A stretch of DNA of 5,440 bases from a bacterium (GTDB lineage Bacteria > Chloroflexota > Dormibacteria > UBA8260 > Bog-877), in contig JAKAVU010000166.1 of NCBI GenBank assembly GCA_021817185.1, positions 1 through 5,440 on the forward strand. The letters are read 5' to 3'. Each line of letters starts with the position of its first letter. The first letter of the stretch is position 1. A model generated the notes under the pieces. That model was not told where the DNA came from and made no database searches. It was given only the letters and a program-made list of their open reading frames with translations. A program made the position numbers and the translations under genes. Shown piece after piece: positions 1 to 5,314 of this stretch.

Positions 1-84
1 CTGGACTCCTGGAAATGAAATCAGGGCCGGGAAATGCGAGAAGCGCGCCTTGGGGCGGCGGTCAGGCGGTCCTCACGGCGAGCT
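1..84. repeat. Imperfect direct repeat, left copy (partner 5323-5407)
   Basis: This stretch aligns in the same orientation with 5323-5407 with one single-base gap and about 17 mismatches, so roughly 80% identity by eye. Two blocks are identical: CGAGAAGCGCGCC (37-49 and 5360-5372) and GGGCGGCGGTCAGGC (53-67 and 5376-5390). The right half can fold into a stem, 42-49 with 77-84, with one mismatch; in the right copy the matching stem is perfect. The repeat ends 15 bases from the fic stop codon. It touches the left window edge, so its true left limit is unknown. It could be a dispersed intergenic repeat, a recombination site or an island boundary; the sequence alone does not decide. Confidence 0.7.
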
Positions 85-99
85 AATCCAACCCTAGAA

Positions 100-1323
100 C
101 TAGAGTGCCATCCCAGAGTCGTCATCGCTCTTGGACCCCGACGACACAGTCGAGGGAGTGTGCACTTCTTGCTGCAGCTCATCCAGTAACTTGAATACCT
201 CCACTGCTCCCCACACCCGATTTCGGCTCCTGGTGGTGAATTGCCGGAGGATCCCTGCCTGCTCCAAGCCCATAAGCGCCTTACGCGCAGCCTCGTTACT
301 GACACCGAAGCGATCTGACACTGTGACGGTATTCAAAATCGGGTGCCCGCCTAGGTCGCGTAACACCTTGAGTTCAGTTGAATGTGCGCGTGGGTTGCCA
401 GCCATGGCGATCCACCGTTGTTCGCGCATGGATAGATCCTCACCGATTCGTACCATGCGCTCGGCCGACCAACTTGTCGCCGCTGCAAAGTACTCCACCC
501 ACTCATCCAGGTGCCCCTCTCGAAAGTCAACCAGTCCAGTGACGTAGCGATCTACGTTGGCGGACAAGGCGAGACTGATTGGCACTACGGGAGAGGTAGC
601 CAACCCACGCCGGGTCAGAACCATGTGAATCAACGCTCTCCCGACTCTGCCATTGCCATCACCGAAGGGATGGATGGTCTCAAGTTGCGCGTGAGCTATG
701 GCCGCTTGCATGACGGGATGATCAACTTCGCTGTTGAGGTATGTGGTCAGGTCCTCCATGAGGTGCGAGACATCATCCGGCGGAGGAGGAACGTAATCTG
801 CTCCAAACGGATTGTACGGATTGCCTCCGACCCAATTCTGAGAAGTCCGCATCACCCCGCCCCAATCGGGACTCGGAGACCGCGACATCAACTGCACATG
901 AACGGCGAGCAGGTCTGGTTTCGAAATCACGGCGGTCTTACTAGCTAGCTCAACGGCACCCTCGACCGCCTCGATGTCGCCGAGAATCTCTCTGGCGACA
1001 TGGTCGCGATCATCGTTATCGAACTCAGTCGATAGTAGTCGGCGACTTCCTACGGTGAGCCCCTCGATATACGATGATGCCAACGACTCGCTTCTCAGTA
1101 ACAGTCTCGCTAGGGACTCGAGTCCCTGGGAGCGTACCGACAGCTGAGCTCGACGGAGAGCATCGGTTGCATCGACCAGGGCGTCGTACGTCGTCTTCGT
1201 CAGTCGCTTGTCCAGGTTGATTAGGAGGTCTGGGCTCCAGACGCGATAGGTACCGGACTCCCGTTCACGCTTCACCTGGCCAGATGGATTGCCCTGCCAG
1301 CGTCGCTCTACCCACTCACCCAC
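100..1323 (-). CDS. Fic family protein with N-terminal inhibitory motif and C-terminal winged helix
   Basis: Fic enzymes typically transfer AMP from ATP to a target protein side chain, usually in the cytoplasm. The 407-aa product has the full catalytic motif HPFGDGNGRVGR at residues 218-229, with His218 as the expected catalytic base. A flap-like segment rich in Gly, Asn and Pro (about 165-185) lies before it. Residues 83-88 (SSYIEG) fit the inhibitory pattern [S/T]xxxE[G/N], in which the Glu blocks ATP binding; its position before the Fic core marks a self-inhibited class II type. The N-terminus (residues 9-38, with W-x-G and GTYRVWSPDLL) matches the Fic_N lead-in typical of this family. Residues about 316-382 look like a winged helix-turn-helix, and the last 25 residues are a Ser/Asp-rich tail. 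The start is GTG at 1323, immediately behind a promoter, with no earlier in-frame start. Spot counts give about 57% GC, lower than the transposase at roughly 70%, so it may have been acquired separately. The target protein is unknown, and no separate antitoxin is adjacent. Confidence 0.93.
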   Translation of the reverse strand: MGEWVERRWQGNPSGQVKRERESGTYRVWSPDLLINLDKRLTKTTYDALVDATDALRRAQLSVRSQGLESLARLLLRSESLASSYIEGLTVGSRRLLSTEFDNDDRDHVAREILGDIEAVEGAVELASKTAVISKPDLLAVHVQLMSRSPSPDWGGVMRTSQNWVGGNPYNPFGADYVPPPPDDVSHLMEDLTTYLNSEVDHPVMQAAIAHAQLETIHPFGDGNGRVGRALIHMVLTRRGLATSPVVPISLALSANVDRYVTGLVDFREGHLDEWVEYFAAATSWSAERMVRIGEDLSMREQRWIAMAGNPRAHSTELKVLRDLGGHPILNTVTVSDRFGVSNEAARKALMGLEQAGILRQFTTRSRNRVWGAVEVFKLLDELQQEVHTPSTVSSGSKSDDDSGMAL

Positions 1324-1332
1324 AACATCCTC

Positions 1333-1361
1333 ATTATAGCGATCGTGGAGGCAACCATCAA
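1333..1361 (-). promoter_or_regulatory. fic promoter, TTGATG-17-TATAAT
   Basis: Read on the minus strand, 1356-1361 is TTGATG and 1333-1338 is a perfect TATAAT, separated by exactly 17 bases. Transcription would start near 1326-1324, a few bases before the GTG at 1323, so the mRNA would be leaderless or nearly so. A GAGG sequence lies about five bases before the GTG, but most of it would probably fall outside the transcript. Confidence 0.75.
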
Positions 1362-1365
1362 TTCC

Positions 1366-1379
1366 TTATCCAAGGTTTC
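1366..1379. repeat. 14-bp direct repeat upstream of fic promoter, copy 1
   Basis: TTATCCAAGGTTTC begins five bases beyond the fic -35 box and recurs exactly at 1418-1431. The offset is 52 bp, close to five helical turns, so proteins bound at both sites would sit on the same DNA face. This makes a regulator-binding role plausible. The winged helix of the Fic protein itself is one candidate binder, but that is inference. Confidence 0.5.
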
Positions 1380-1417
1380 ATGGCCTCGTTGACTGAAAGG
1401 TTGGGTTGAGTTCCAGT

Positions 1418-1431
1418 TTATCCAAGGTTTC
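1418..1431. repeat. 14-bp direct repeat upstream of fic promoter, copy 2
   Basis: This is an exact second copy of the 14-mer at 1366-1379, in the same orientation, lying between the fic promoter and the left end of the insertion sequence. A TTCC tetranucleotide precedes both copies at slightly different spacing. Confidence 0.5.
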
Positions 1432-1472
1432 CTCCGCGCAGAAAGGTGGCCAAGTCCACTGTGTGCCAAGCG

Positions 1473-1496
1473 TGTGGGTGCCGAAAACCCCATCCG
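1473..1496 (+). repeat. Left terminal inverted repeat of the insertion sequence
   Basis: The sequence begins TGTGGGTGCCGAAAACC and continues into the element. It matches the copy at 2917-2940 at 22 of 24 positions in inverted orientation. Only one copy was seen at this end. Confidence 0.75.
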
Positions 1497-1744
1497 TCGG
1501 TATGGGCAGGCTACACAGCTCCTTTGCTGGGCGAAGTCCTGCCGTTCCTCCTGTGAATCCTTGCCCCACGCCGTGTCCTTCTGTGTGGTCGGCGAGCCCA
1601 GTGCTGAGGCGCCTACAGCTGGCACAAGCACCATGAGTCCCATGGGTGGTCCTAAGCCACCGCCCGCCACTCGCTCCACCCATCCGCCGTCCTGCTCAAG
1701 CCTCCGTGCAGTGGTCAGCCGCGCCTCTTGGCAGAGAAGACGGG

Positions 1745-2821
1745 TCAGGCCGCGCGTGAGTACTCGTGGATGAGGCCGTCCAGGATGTCAGTGCGTCGGA
1801 CCTGTGTCGAAGTTAGATCGGTGATCGGAAGCTGAGGCTCAGGGCCGTGACAAGGTGGTCGCTGGTGGAGGTACCGGTGCGGACGGTGGCTGTTGTAATG
1901 GTCGATGTATTCCGCGAGCACCACCTCAAGGTGCCGCCGCCCGAGGACGAGAACCCGGTCCAGACACTCGCGTCTGACAGTGCCAACGAAACGCTCGGCA
2001 ACAGAGTTGGCGCGGGGCGCTCGAATCGGCGTCCTAATGACCGTCATTCCCTCGGCGGCCAGCACCCGATCGAAGGCGGCAGTGAACTTGGTGTCGTTGT
2101 CGCGGATTAGGAACCTTGCCTGCTGCTTCTCTTGGGACAGGTCGAAGCAGAGATTCCGAGCCTGCTGGACCGCCCAGGCGGCAACGGGCTCCGCCGTCAC
2201 CCCGGCGAGCCGAACCCGACGTGTCTCGATCTCAATGAAGAACAAGACATAGAGGCGCCGAAGCAGCACCGTATCGACTGAGAAGAAGTCACAGGCGATG
2301 AGGCCCCTGGCTTGGATGTGCAGAAACTCGGCCCAAGTCGGACCAGATCGCCTGGGAGCAGGGTCGACGCGATGGCGACGCAGAATGGCCCAGATACTGG
2401 AGGGCGCGAGCCAAACGCCCAGGGTGGCGAGCTCGCCTTGGATTCTCCGATAGCCCCAGGTCGGGTTCTCGCTGGCCAGCCGCAGAACCAGGCCCACTGC
2501 ACCCGCCGGGATACCTGGCCGGCCTGATCGCCGGCAGACGTATGTCCAGTGGCGACGGATGAGTTCCCGATGCCAGCGGAGCAATGTCTCCGGCTGCACG
2601 AAGAACCTGTTCCGCCGAGTCCGCGGCAAGAGTCGGGACAACCCGGACAGGAGCGCCCGGTCCTGTGGTCGCAGTGCTGGACGGTCCACCTGCCGCCTCA
2701 AGACGGCCACCTCGTGGCGCAACATGACGACCTCAATTGCCAAGTCACTCTGGGGCCGACCCGAGAGGTAGACCATCTGGGCGATGCGTAGGAAGGCCAG
2801 ATACAGGAATGAGAGTGTCAT
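1745..2821 (-). CDS. IS transposase, rve/DDE integrase core
   Basis: The 358-aa protein cuts and joins the ends of its insertion sequence. An N-terminal helical region (about 25-60, with VVMLRHEVAVLRRQV) is followed by a DNA-binding segment containing PTWGYRRIQGEL (120-131) and an rve-type catalytic core from about 170 to 320. The likely acidic triad is Asp178 (ACDFF), Asp241 (RDNDTKF) and Glu276 (RANSVAERFVG), giving the usual spacing of about 34 residues between the last D and E. The end, RRTDILDGLIHEYSRAA, is the C-terminus I know from full-length members of this family, common in Actinomycetota, so the gene looks complete. ATG at 2821 lies directly behind a plausible promoter. It belongs to the broad IS3/IS481-like integrase group; I cannot assign a named IS. 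Confidence 0.92.
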   Translation of the reverse strand: MTLSFLYLAFLRIAQMVYLSGRPQSDLAIEVVMLRHEVAVLRRQVDRPALRPQDRALLSGLSRLLPRTRRNRFFVQPETLLRWHRELIRRHWTYVCRRSGRPGIPAGAVGLVLRLASENPTWGYRRIQGELATLGVWLAPSSIWAILRRHRVDPAPRRSGPTWAEFLHIQARGLIACDFFSVDTVLLRRLYVLFFIEIETRRVRLAGVTAEPVAAWAVQQARNLCFDLSQEKQQARFLIRDNDTKFTAAFDRVLAAEGMTVIRTPIRAPRANSVAERFVGTVRRECLDRVLVLGRRHLEVVLAEYIDHYNSHRPHRYLHQRPPCHGPEPQLPITDLTSTQVRRTDILDGLIHEYSRAA

Positions 2822-2827
2822 ACAGTA

Positions 2828-2855
2828 ATTGTCGCCACTCGGCGCCCGGACTCAA
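2828..2855 (-). promoter_or_regulatory. Possible transposase promoter, TTGAGT-16-GACAAT
   Basis: On the minus strand TTGAGT (2850-2855) and GACAAT (2828-2833) are 16 bases apart. Transcription would begin almost at the ATG at 2821, implying a leaderless message. Both boxes match four of six consensus positions, so this is a moderate prediction. Confidence 0.4.
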
Positions 2856-2879
2856 CCGCCTCAGGTCTCCAAACCCACG

Positions 2880-2966
2880 CAGACGAGGTTTTCGGCACCC
2901 ACACCACCGAACGTAGCGGATGAGGTTCTCGGCACCCACAGGCGGATGAGGTTATCGGCAGCCACA
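2880..2966 (-). repeat. Three tandem IS-end repeats upstream of the transposase
   Basis: Copies at 2880-2903, 2917-2940 and 2943-2966 share TGTGG[G/C]TGCCGAnAACC read on the minus strand. Start-to-start offsets are 37 and 26 bases. Copies 2 and 3 differ at only 2 of 24 positions. Multiple transposase-binding sites at one end, or several nested insertions or slippage, could produce this pattern. The innermost copy begins about 25 bases upstream of the transposase -35 box. Confidence 0.7.
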
Positions 2967-3291
2967 AAGGGTGACAACGACCCCTCGAAGTCATTCCGGT
3001 CCGAGTGACCGAATGCAGCGATGGAGTAGTGATGATAGCGGGCGGTAGCCACGTTGTGGTCGTCCCTGGCGAGCTTGTGGGCTGGGACTGGGCCCCTTCT
3101 CTTTCTTCTCCTACCGGACTCCGGTCCTGCTGCAGAGCTCTGCACTTTTCGTGATCAGCTCATTGCCGTTTTCGTGATCACCAACACCCTACGAGCCGGA
3201 GCGCTGCACGGGATGTGTAGACAGTTGCGGCTCATCGTGGACGCATCTTTCTAGGTCCCGAAATCTCAACCGGTTGGAAGCTCGGGGCGGA
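2967..3291. other. Gene-poor stretch between the IS and the DinB-like gene
   Basis: No reading frame here looks like a real protein. The stretch contains a bulged inverted repeat (2992-3000 with 3008-3015), a perfect 14-bp palindrome at 3131-3144 and two 12-bp repeats at 3146-3157 and 3169-3180. No clear promoter or terminator was seen. It may be remnant mobile DNA plus the 3' flank of the DinB-like gene. Confidence 0.5.
3131..3180. repeat. 14-bp palindrome plus two 12-bp direct repeats
   Basis: TGCAGAGCTCTGCA (3131-3144) is a perfect palindrome. It is followed by TTTTCGTGATCA at 3146-3157 and again at 3169-3180, a 23-bp period. The second copy extends into the palindrome GTGATCAC (3174-3181). 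Multiple short repeats of this kind occur at the ends of IS21-family elements, so this may be an orphan IS end, but no istA/istB remnant was recognised. Confidence 0.45.
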
Positions 3292-3828
3292 TCAGCTGGT
3301 GGGAGGCGCCTCCGCGAACGAGCCCAGGTCCCCCAGATGGGCGGTCAGGTGGCCGAAGGGGTGGTCATCCGCTCCGAGCACCCTGCCGACCAGCTCCCCC
3401 AGCTCCAAGGGAGGGTCATCGCCCATGGTGACAGGCATTACCCAGGTGGCCGGAGTCAGCTCGGAGATGGTCTGGATCAACTGGGCGTGGGTCGTGGTGG
3501 CTCGCTTGCGCAGCTCCTCGAGGGGCAGCTGGCCCTGGCGCGCCACCATCTCCCGGTTGACCTCATCGATGTCCCCGCCGGGCAGGGGCGGCAGCCGGTC
3601 GGCTTCCGCGGCGGAAATGGCTCCTAGAGCGAGCTCCTCCCAGCTCATGATGTGGCCGACCAGGTCGCGGAGAGACCAATCGCCGCCACCGATGGTGCCT
3701 GGCCTCTCCCAGTCGGCGTCGGCCAACGAGGAGATCAGCTCCTGGTATTGTCGGTGCAGGCGCTCAAGCTCGGCGATCGCGTGCGCCCGAGAGGTGTTCA
3801 CGGGCAAGAGGTTAGCTACTCCCGGCAA
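3292..3828 (-). CDS. DinB/ClbS-like four-helix-bundle protein
   Basis: The 178-aa protein has the layout of the DinB/YfiT superfamily, close to the ClbS/DfsB type. There is an N-terminal helix (about 12-36), then GDWSLRDLVGHIMSWEE (49-65), a middle helix around 98-123 (LPLEELRKRATTTHAQLIQ) and a C-terminal segment with HPFGHLTAHL (156-165). His59 together with His156/His160 or His160/His164 could form the metal-binding triad known in this fold. Family members include thiol-dependent transferases and ClbS-type resistance hydrolases, so a cytoplasmic small-molecule or stress role is likely, but the substrate cannot be read from sequence. The frame opens with TTG at 3828; a GTG at 3801 (residue 10) is an alternative and would give 169 residues. 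Neither has a clear ribosome binding site. The gene is divergent from the MazF-like operon. Confidence 0.75.
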   Translation of the reverse strand: MPGVANLLPVNTSRAHAIAELERLHRQYQELISSLADADWERPGTIGGGDWSLRDLVGHIMSWEELALGAISAAEADRLPPLPGGDIDEVNREMVARQGQLPLEELRKRATTTHAQLIQTISELTPATWVMPVTMGDDPPLELGELVGRVLGADDHPFGHLTAHLGDLGSFAEAPPTS

Positions 3829-3967
3829 ACCCCCGCAAGCCCAACTTCGCCGACTCTGCTGAACAACCGCACACGGTGGCGGAAGATCAGGCGCTCTTGG
3901 TCATCGGCAAAGGCAAGGTATCAGTTCTCGACCAGCACCGTCCGGATCCCAGGTGGCTACGAGTGCA

Positions 3968-3984
3968 GGTGCCACAATGGCACC
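3968..3984. promoter_or_regulatory. Probable operator, 7-3-7 inverted repeat
   Basis: GGTGCCA-CAA-TGGCACC is a perfect inverted repeat. It covers the place where the -35 box of the downstream operon would fall, 17 bases before the -10 box at 4002-4007. Ribbon-helix-helix antitoxins commonly repress their own operon from such sites, so this is a natural target for the 93-aa protein. Confidence 0.55.
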
Positions 3985-4001
3985 GAGTGGTGGATCCGTA
4001 G

Positions 4002-4007
4002 TAAAAT
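4002..4007 (+). promoter_or_regulatory. -10 box TAAAAT, leaderless start of the TA-like operon
   Basis: TAAAAT ends seven bases before the GTG at 4015, so the predicted first transcribed base is at or beside the start codon. The -35 position (about 3979-3984) does not match consensus; it lies inside the inverted repeat. No ribosome binding site precedes the GTG, which is consistent with leaderless translation. Confidence 0.5.
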
Positions 4008-4014
4008 CCTGACC

Positions 4015-4296
4015 GTGACCGCGAAGCCCCAGACCCGTGACCATCGCGTCTATACCCGTCTCGACCCAGAGATCAATCAGGCCCTAGCTGCGGCCCCCGC
4101 GGCCGAACTGGTCCCCGCCGACGCCCCGGCCAGTCTTCGCCTCCACGCCTGGGTGCTGTACGGTTATCGGCAGTGGCGCTCCCAGAGGGACGAGGCCGCC
4201 AAGTTCGCCGCCTACGCCGAGATCGCTGCCGAGGAGGGACGCGAGGAGCTCCTCGACGCCTACCTGGAACAGGCCGTCGACGCGGGAATCCTCTAG
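4015..4296 (+). CDS. Small RHH-like protein, probable antitoxin of the MazF-like pair
   Basis: The 93-aa product starts with a basic segment. Residues 10-17 (HRVYTRLD) look like a beta strand, followed by a helix at about 18-30 and a second helix at about 40-57 (LRLHAWVLYGYRQWRSQR), which is the order of a ribbon-helix-helix DNA-binding fold. The remaining part (58-93) is acidic and helical, as in antitoxins that wrap around a toxin. It is followed after nine bases by the MazF-like gene and preceded by an inverted repeat, the usual antitoxin-first order. GTG at 4015 was chosen because it follows the -10 box directly and because upstream sequence in the same frame (from 3652) reads as antisense of the DinB-like gene. 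The fold assignment is by eye; an unrelated small partner protein is possible. Confidence 0.6.
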   Translation: MTAKPQTRDHRVYTRLDPEINQALAAAPAAELVPADAPASLRLHAWVLYGYRQWRSQRDEAAKFAAYAEIAAEEGREELLDAYLEQAVDAGIL

Positions 4297-4305
4297 CCAG
4301 CCTCC

Positions 4306-4965
4306 GTGTACCGGTGGCATTCGGTCGTTGATGCACGACTAGGTGCCACGACCGGGGCTGTCGTAGTCTCCGAGGATGCATGGAACGAGTGGGCGAGGTC
4401 CCCGATCGTTGTGCCTCTCGATGCCTCGCTCAGGGCGAATGCACTGCGTCCCTCCATTGGGGCGATCGGCGTCGCCGACTGCACCCGTCCGATCACAGTC
4501 AGCCAAACCCGGCTGGGCACAGTTCACGGACAGCTCTCGACTGAGGAGTCGACGGCGGTCACCGCCGCCCTCTTCTCTATGCTCAACGTCGCTCACCTCA
4601 TCAATGGGACAGTGGCCCCGCAGCCCGCGCGAGCGCCAGCGGGGTGGTACCCGCGCTTCGGAAGCATCTACTTTGGCACCCTCCCAATCGGCGGGCAGGA
4701 GAAGATGTTCGCCATCGTCTCCGACGATCGCTGGAACGCGACCCAGCCTTTCGTCATCGGCCTTAGGCTGACCAGCAAGCGCAAGGAACTGCGACAGCGA
4801 TGGGAAGTGCCCTTGAGCGGTGGCCCCGCAATCGTCGGCGACATCCAGCTCATTCCGACGGCACGCCTGGAGCAGACACCCCCTCGACCTCCCCGCCCGG
4901 TGCACTGCACTCCCAGCCAGCGCGCTGCCATCGGGCGTGGTCTCCAGATGGTGCTCAACTTGTAA
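4306..4965 (+). CDS. Tandem MazF/PemK-like two-domain protein, putative toxin
   Basis: The 219-aa protein reads as two copies of the MazF/PemK barrel joined by a Pro/Ala-rich linker (about 103-113). MazF proteins are single-domain mRNA endonucleases of about 110-120 aa, so this is twice the usual length. Domain 1 (about 1-97) has GAVVVSEDAWN (17-27), SPIVVPLDAS (32-41) and a final helix STEESTAVTAALFSML (78-93). Domain 2 (about 114-219) has MFAIVSDDRWN (134-144), FVIGLRLTS (149-157) and the final helix TPSQRAAIGRGLQMVL (202-217). Both share VS-[ED]-D-x-WN at the same place. By eye the catalytic Arg of the typical G-x-RP segment is Thr15 or Thr16 in domain 1 and Lys133 in domain 2. The catalytic Thr is Asp39 in domain 1 but kept as Thr156 in domain 2. 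The protein may be a divergent nuclease, a two-lobed binder or an inactive relative. The frame is closed by a TAG at 4294, so GTG at 4306 is the earliest start; it has no ribosome binding site and is probably translationally coupled to the gene before it. Confidence 0.65.
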   Translation: MYRWHSVVDARLGATTGAVVVSEDAWNEWARSPIVVPLDASLRANALRPSIGAIGVADCTRPITVSQTRLGTVHGQLSTEESTAVTAALFSMLNVAHLINGTVAPQPARAPAGWYPRFGSIYFGTLPIGGQEKMFAIVSDDRWNATQPFVIGLRLTSKRKELRQRWEVPLSGGPAIVGDIQLIPTARLEQTPPRPPRPVHCTPSQRAAIGRGLQMVLNL

Positions 4966-5104
4966 GGAAGGCGATCGAGCGGCTTGTTCAGTAGCGCGTT
5001 GTAGGGGAATACCACGCTTGGGCCGAATCCGGCGCGCCGGGAGGAGTCTCAAGCGGCGGTAAGTCAGGTAGCATGGTGCGGTTTGGTGCGACTCATACGG
5101 ACGG
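4966..5104 (+). other. Non-coding stretch after the TA-like operon
   Basis: No gene is apparent. There is a perfect 12-bp palindrome CCGGCGCGCCGG at 5029-5040, without a T-run, and a weak -10-like hexamer TAGCAT at 5069-5074. No classical terminator follows the MazF-like gene directly. Confidence 0.45.
5069..5074 (+). promoter_or_regulatory. Weak -10 candidate TAGCAT for a downstream RNA
   Basis: TAGCAT fits TAnnnT, with an expected start near 5081. The -35 region (around 5046-5051, GTCTCA) is poor. It is listed because it sits just before the cluster of inverted repeats that ends in a terminator. Confidence 0.25.
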
Positions 5105-5218
5105 TGACCTCACCATTCTGGCCACTTGAGGTCAAGAAGCGTAAGAATCGAGAAAGTGGCGGGTAAAGACGCTTCGCCCCCTCTCAGGAATCGCCCATCT
5201 CATGCTGGCTTAGATAAG

Positions 5219-5249
5219 TCGTAAGACCCTCGATGGGAGGGTCTTGCGA
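5219..5249 (+). other. 13-bp hairpin with five-base loop
   Basis: The arms 5219-5231 and 5237-5249 pair along 13 positions with a single G-U and enclose GATGG. There is no T-run after it, so it is not a standard terminator. It is the strongest local fold in the window. Confidence 0.65.
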
Positions 5250-5285
5250 ATCGTTCGCAAAACGCTTGCGACTTTCGTCGAGCAG

Positions 5286-5314
5286 ACGCCCGGGGAACAA
5301 TCTGCGGGCGTTTT
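5286..5314 (+). terminator. Intrinsic terminator
   Basis: ACGCCCG (5286-5292) pairs with CGGGCGT (5305-5311) around a 12-base loop and runs directly into TTTT (5311-5314). A competing short stem, GCAGA (5282-5286) with TCTGC (5301-5305), overlaps it. It would stop plus-strand transcripts nine bases before the right boundary repeat. Confidence 0.6.

Larger units (their letters stand above)
1473..2966 (-). mobile_element. Insertion sequence with integrase-core transposase
   Basis: A 24-bp end (1473-1496, starting TGTGGGTGCCGA) is matched inverted by three copies on the right: 2880-2903 (21/24), 2917-2940 (22/24) and 2943-2966 (21/24). The innermost right copy shares an 18-bp perfect inverted match with the left end (1472-1489 against 2887-2904). 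All ends are of the TG...CA type. I placed the right limit at the outermost copy, giving about 1494 bp; 2940 or 2903 would also be possible limits. No target-site duplication is visible for any of the three choices. Between the left end and the transposase stop lie about 250 bases without a credible gene. The single transposase is intact, so the element may be functional. Confidence 0.75.
3829..4014. promoter_or_regulatory. Divergent intergenic region between the DinB-like gene and the TA-like operon
   Basis: These 186 bases must hold the control signals for both directions. The operon side has a clear inverted repeat and -10 box. On the minus strand I see no convincing promoter for the DinB-like gene. 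Two GGATCC hexamers (3944-3949 and 3992-3997) flank the inverted repeat, but asymmetrically. Confidence 0.45.

Noticed and set aside
1..84. Integron attC site
   Set aside because: The repeat has a stem-loop and suitable size, but I find no conserved GTTRRRY/RYYYAAC ends and no integron integrase in the window.
511..948. Plus-strand frame of 145 codons
   Set aside because: It lies wholly antisense to the fic coding sequence, including the catalytic motif region, and reads as a shadow.
1308..1679. Minus-strand frame of 123 codons between fic and the transposase
   Set aside because: It crosses the fic promoter and the left IS end, has no family resemblance and looks compositionally unlike a protein.
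2880..2966. CRISPR array
   Set aside because: There are only three repeats with spacers of 13 and 2 bases, and they match the opposite end of the IS in inverted orientation, so they are IS ends.
1465..2975. Target-site duplication around the IS
   Set aside because: Bases just outside 1473 do not match those just outside 2903, 2940 or 2966, so no duplication can be claimed.
2861..3145. Minus-strand frame of 94 codons upstream of the transposase
   Set aside because: It runs through the three IS-end repeats and has no recognisable protein features.
3876..4001. Open frame of 41 codons starting at GTG and ending at TAG just before the 93-aa gene
   Set aside because: It has no ribosome binding site and no recognisable motif, and its end overlaps the inverted repeat and runs up to the -10 box. 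A decayed fragment is possible, but it cannot be supported as a gene.
5029..5040. GC palindrome CCGGCGCGCCGG as a terminator of the TA-like operon
   Set aside because: It has no T-run and no proper loop, so an intrinsic terminator is not supported; it may be chance in GC-rich DNA.
4339..5052. Minus-strand frame of 237 codons opposite the MazF-like gene
   Set aside because: It is rich in Arg/Gly/Pro without domain signals, and the plus strand has a better supported duplicated-domain protein with operon context.
5215..5275. tRNA gene or attachment site in a tRNA
   Set aside because: The hairpins do not form a cloverleaf and no T-arm GTTCRAAYC signature is present.
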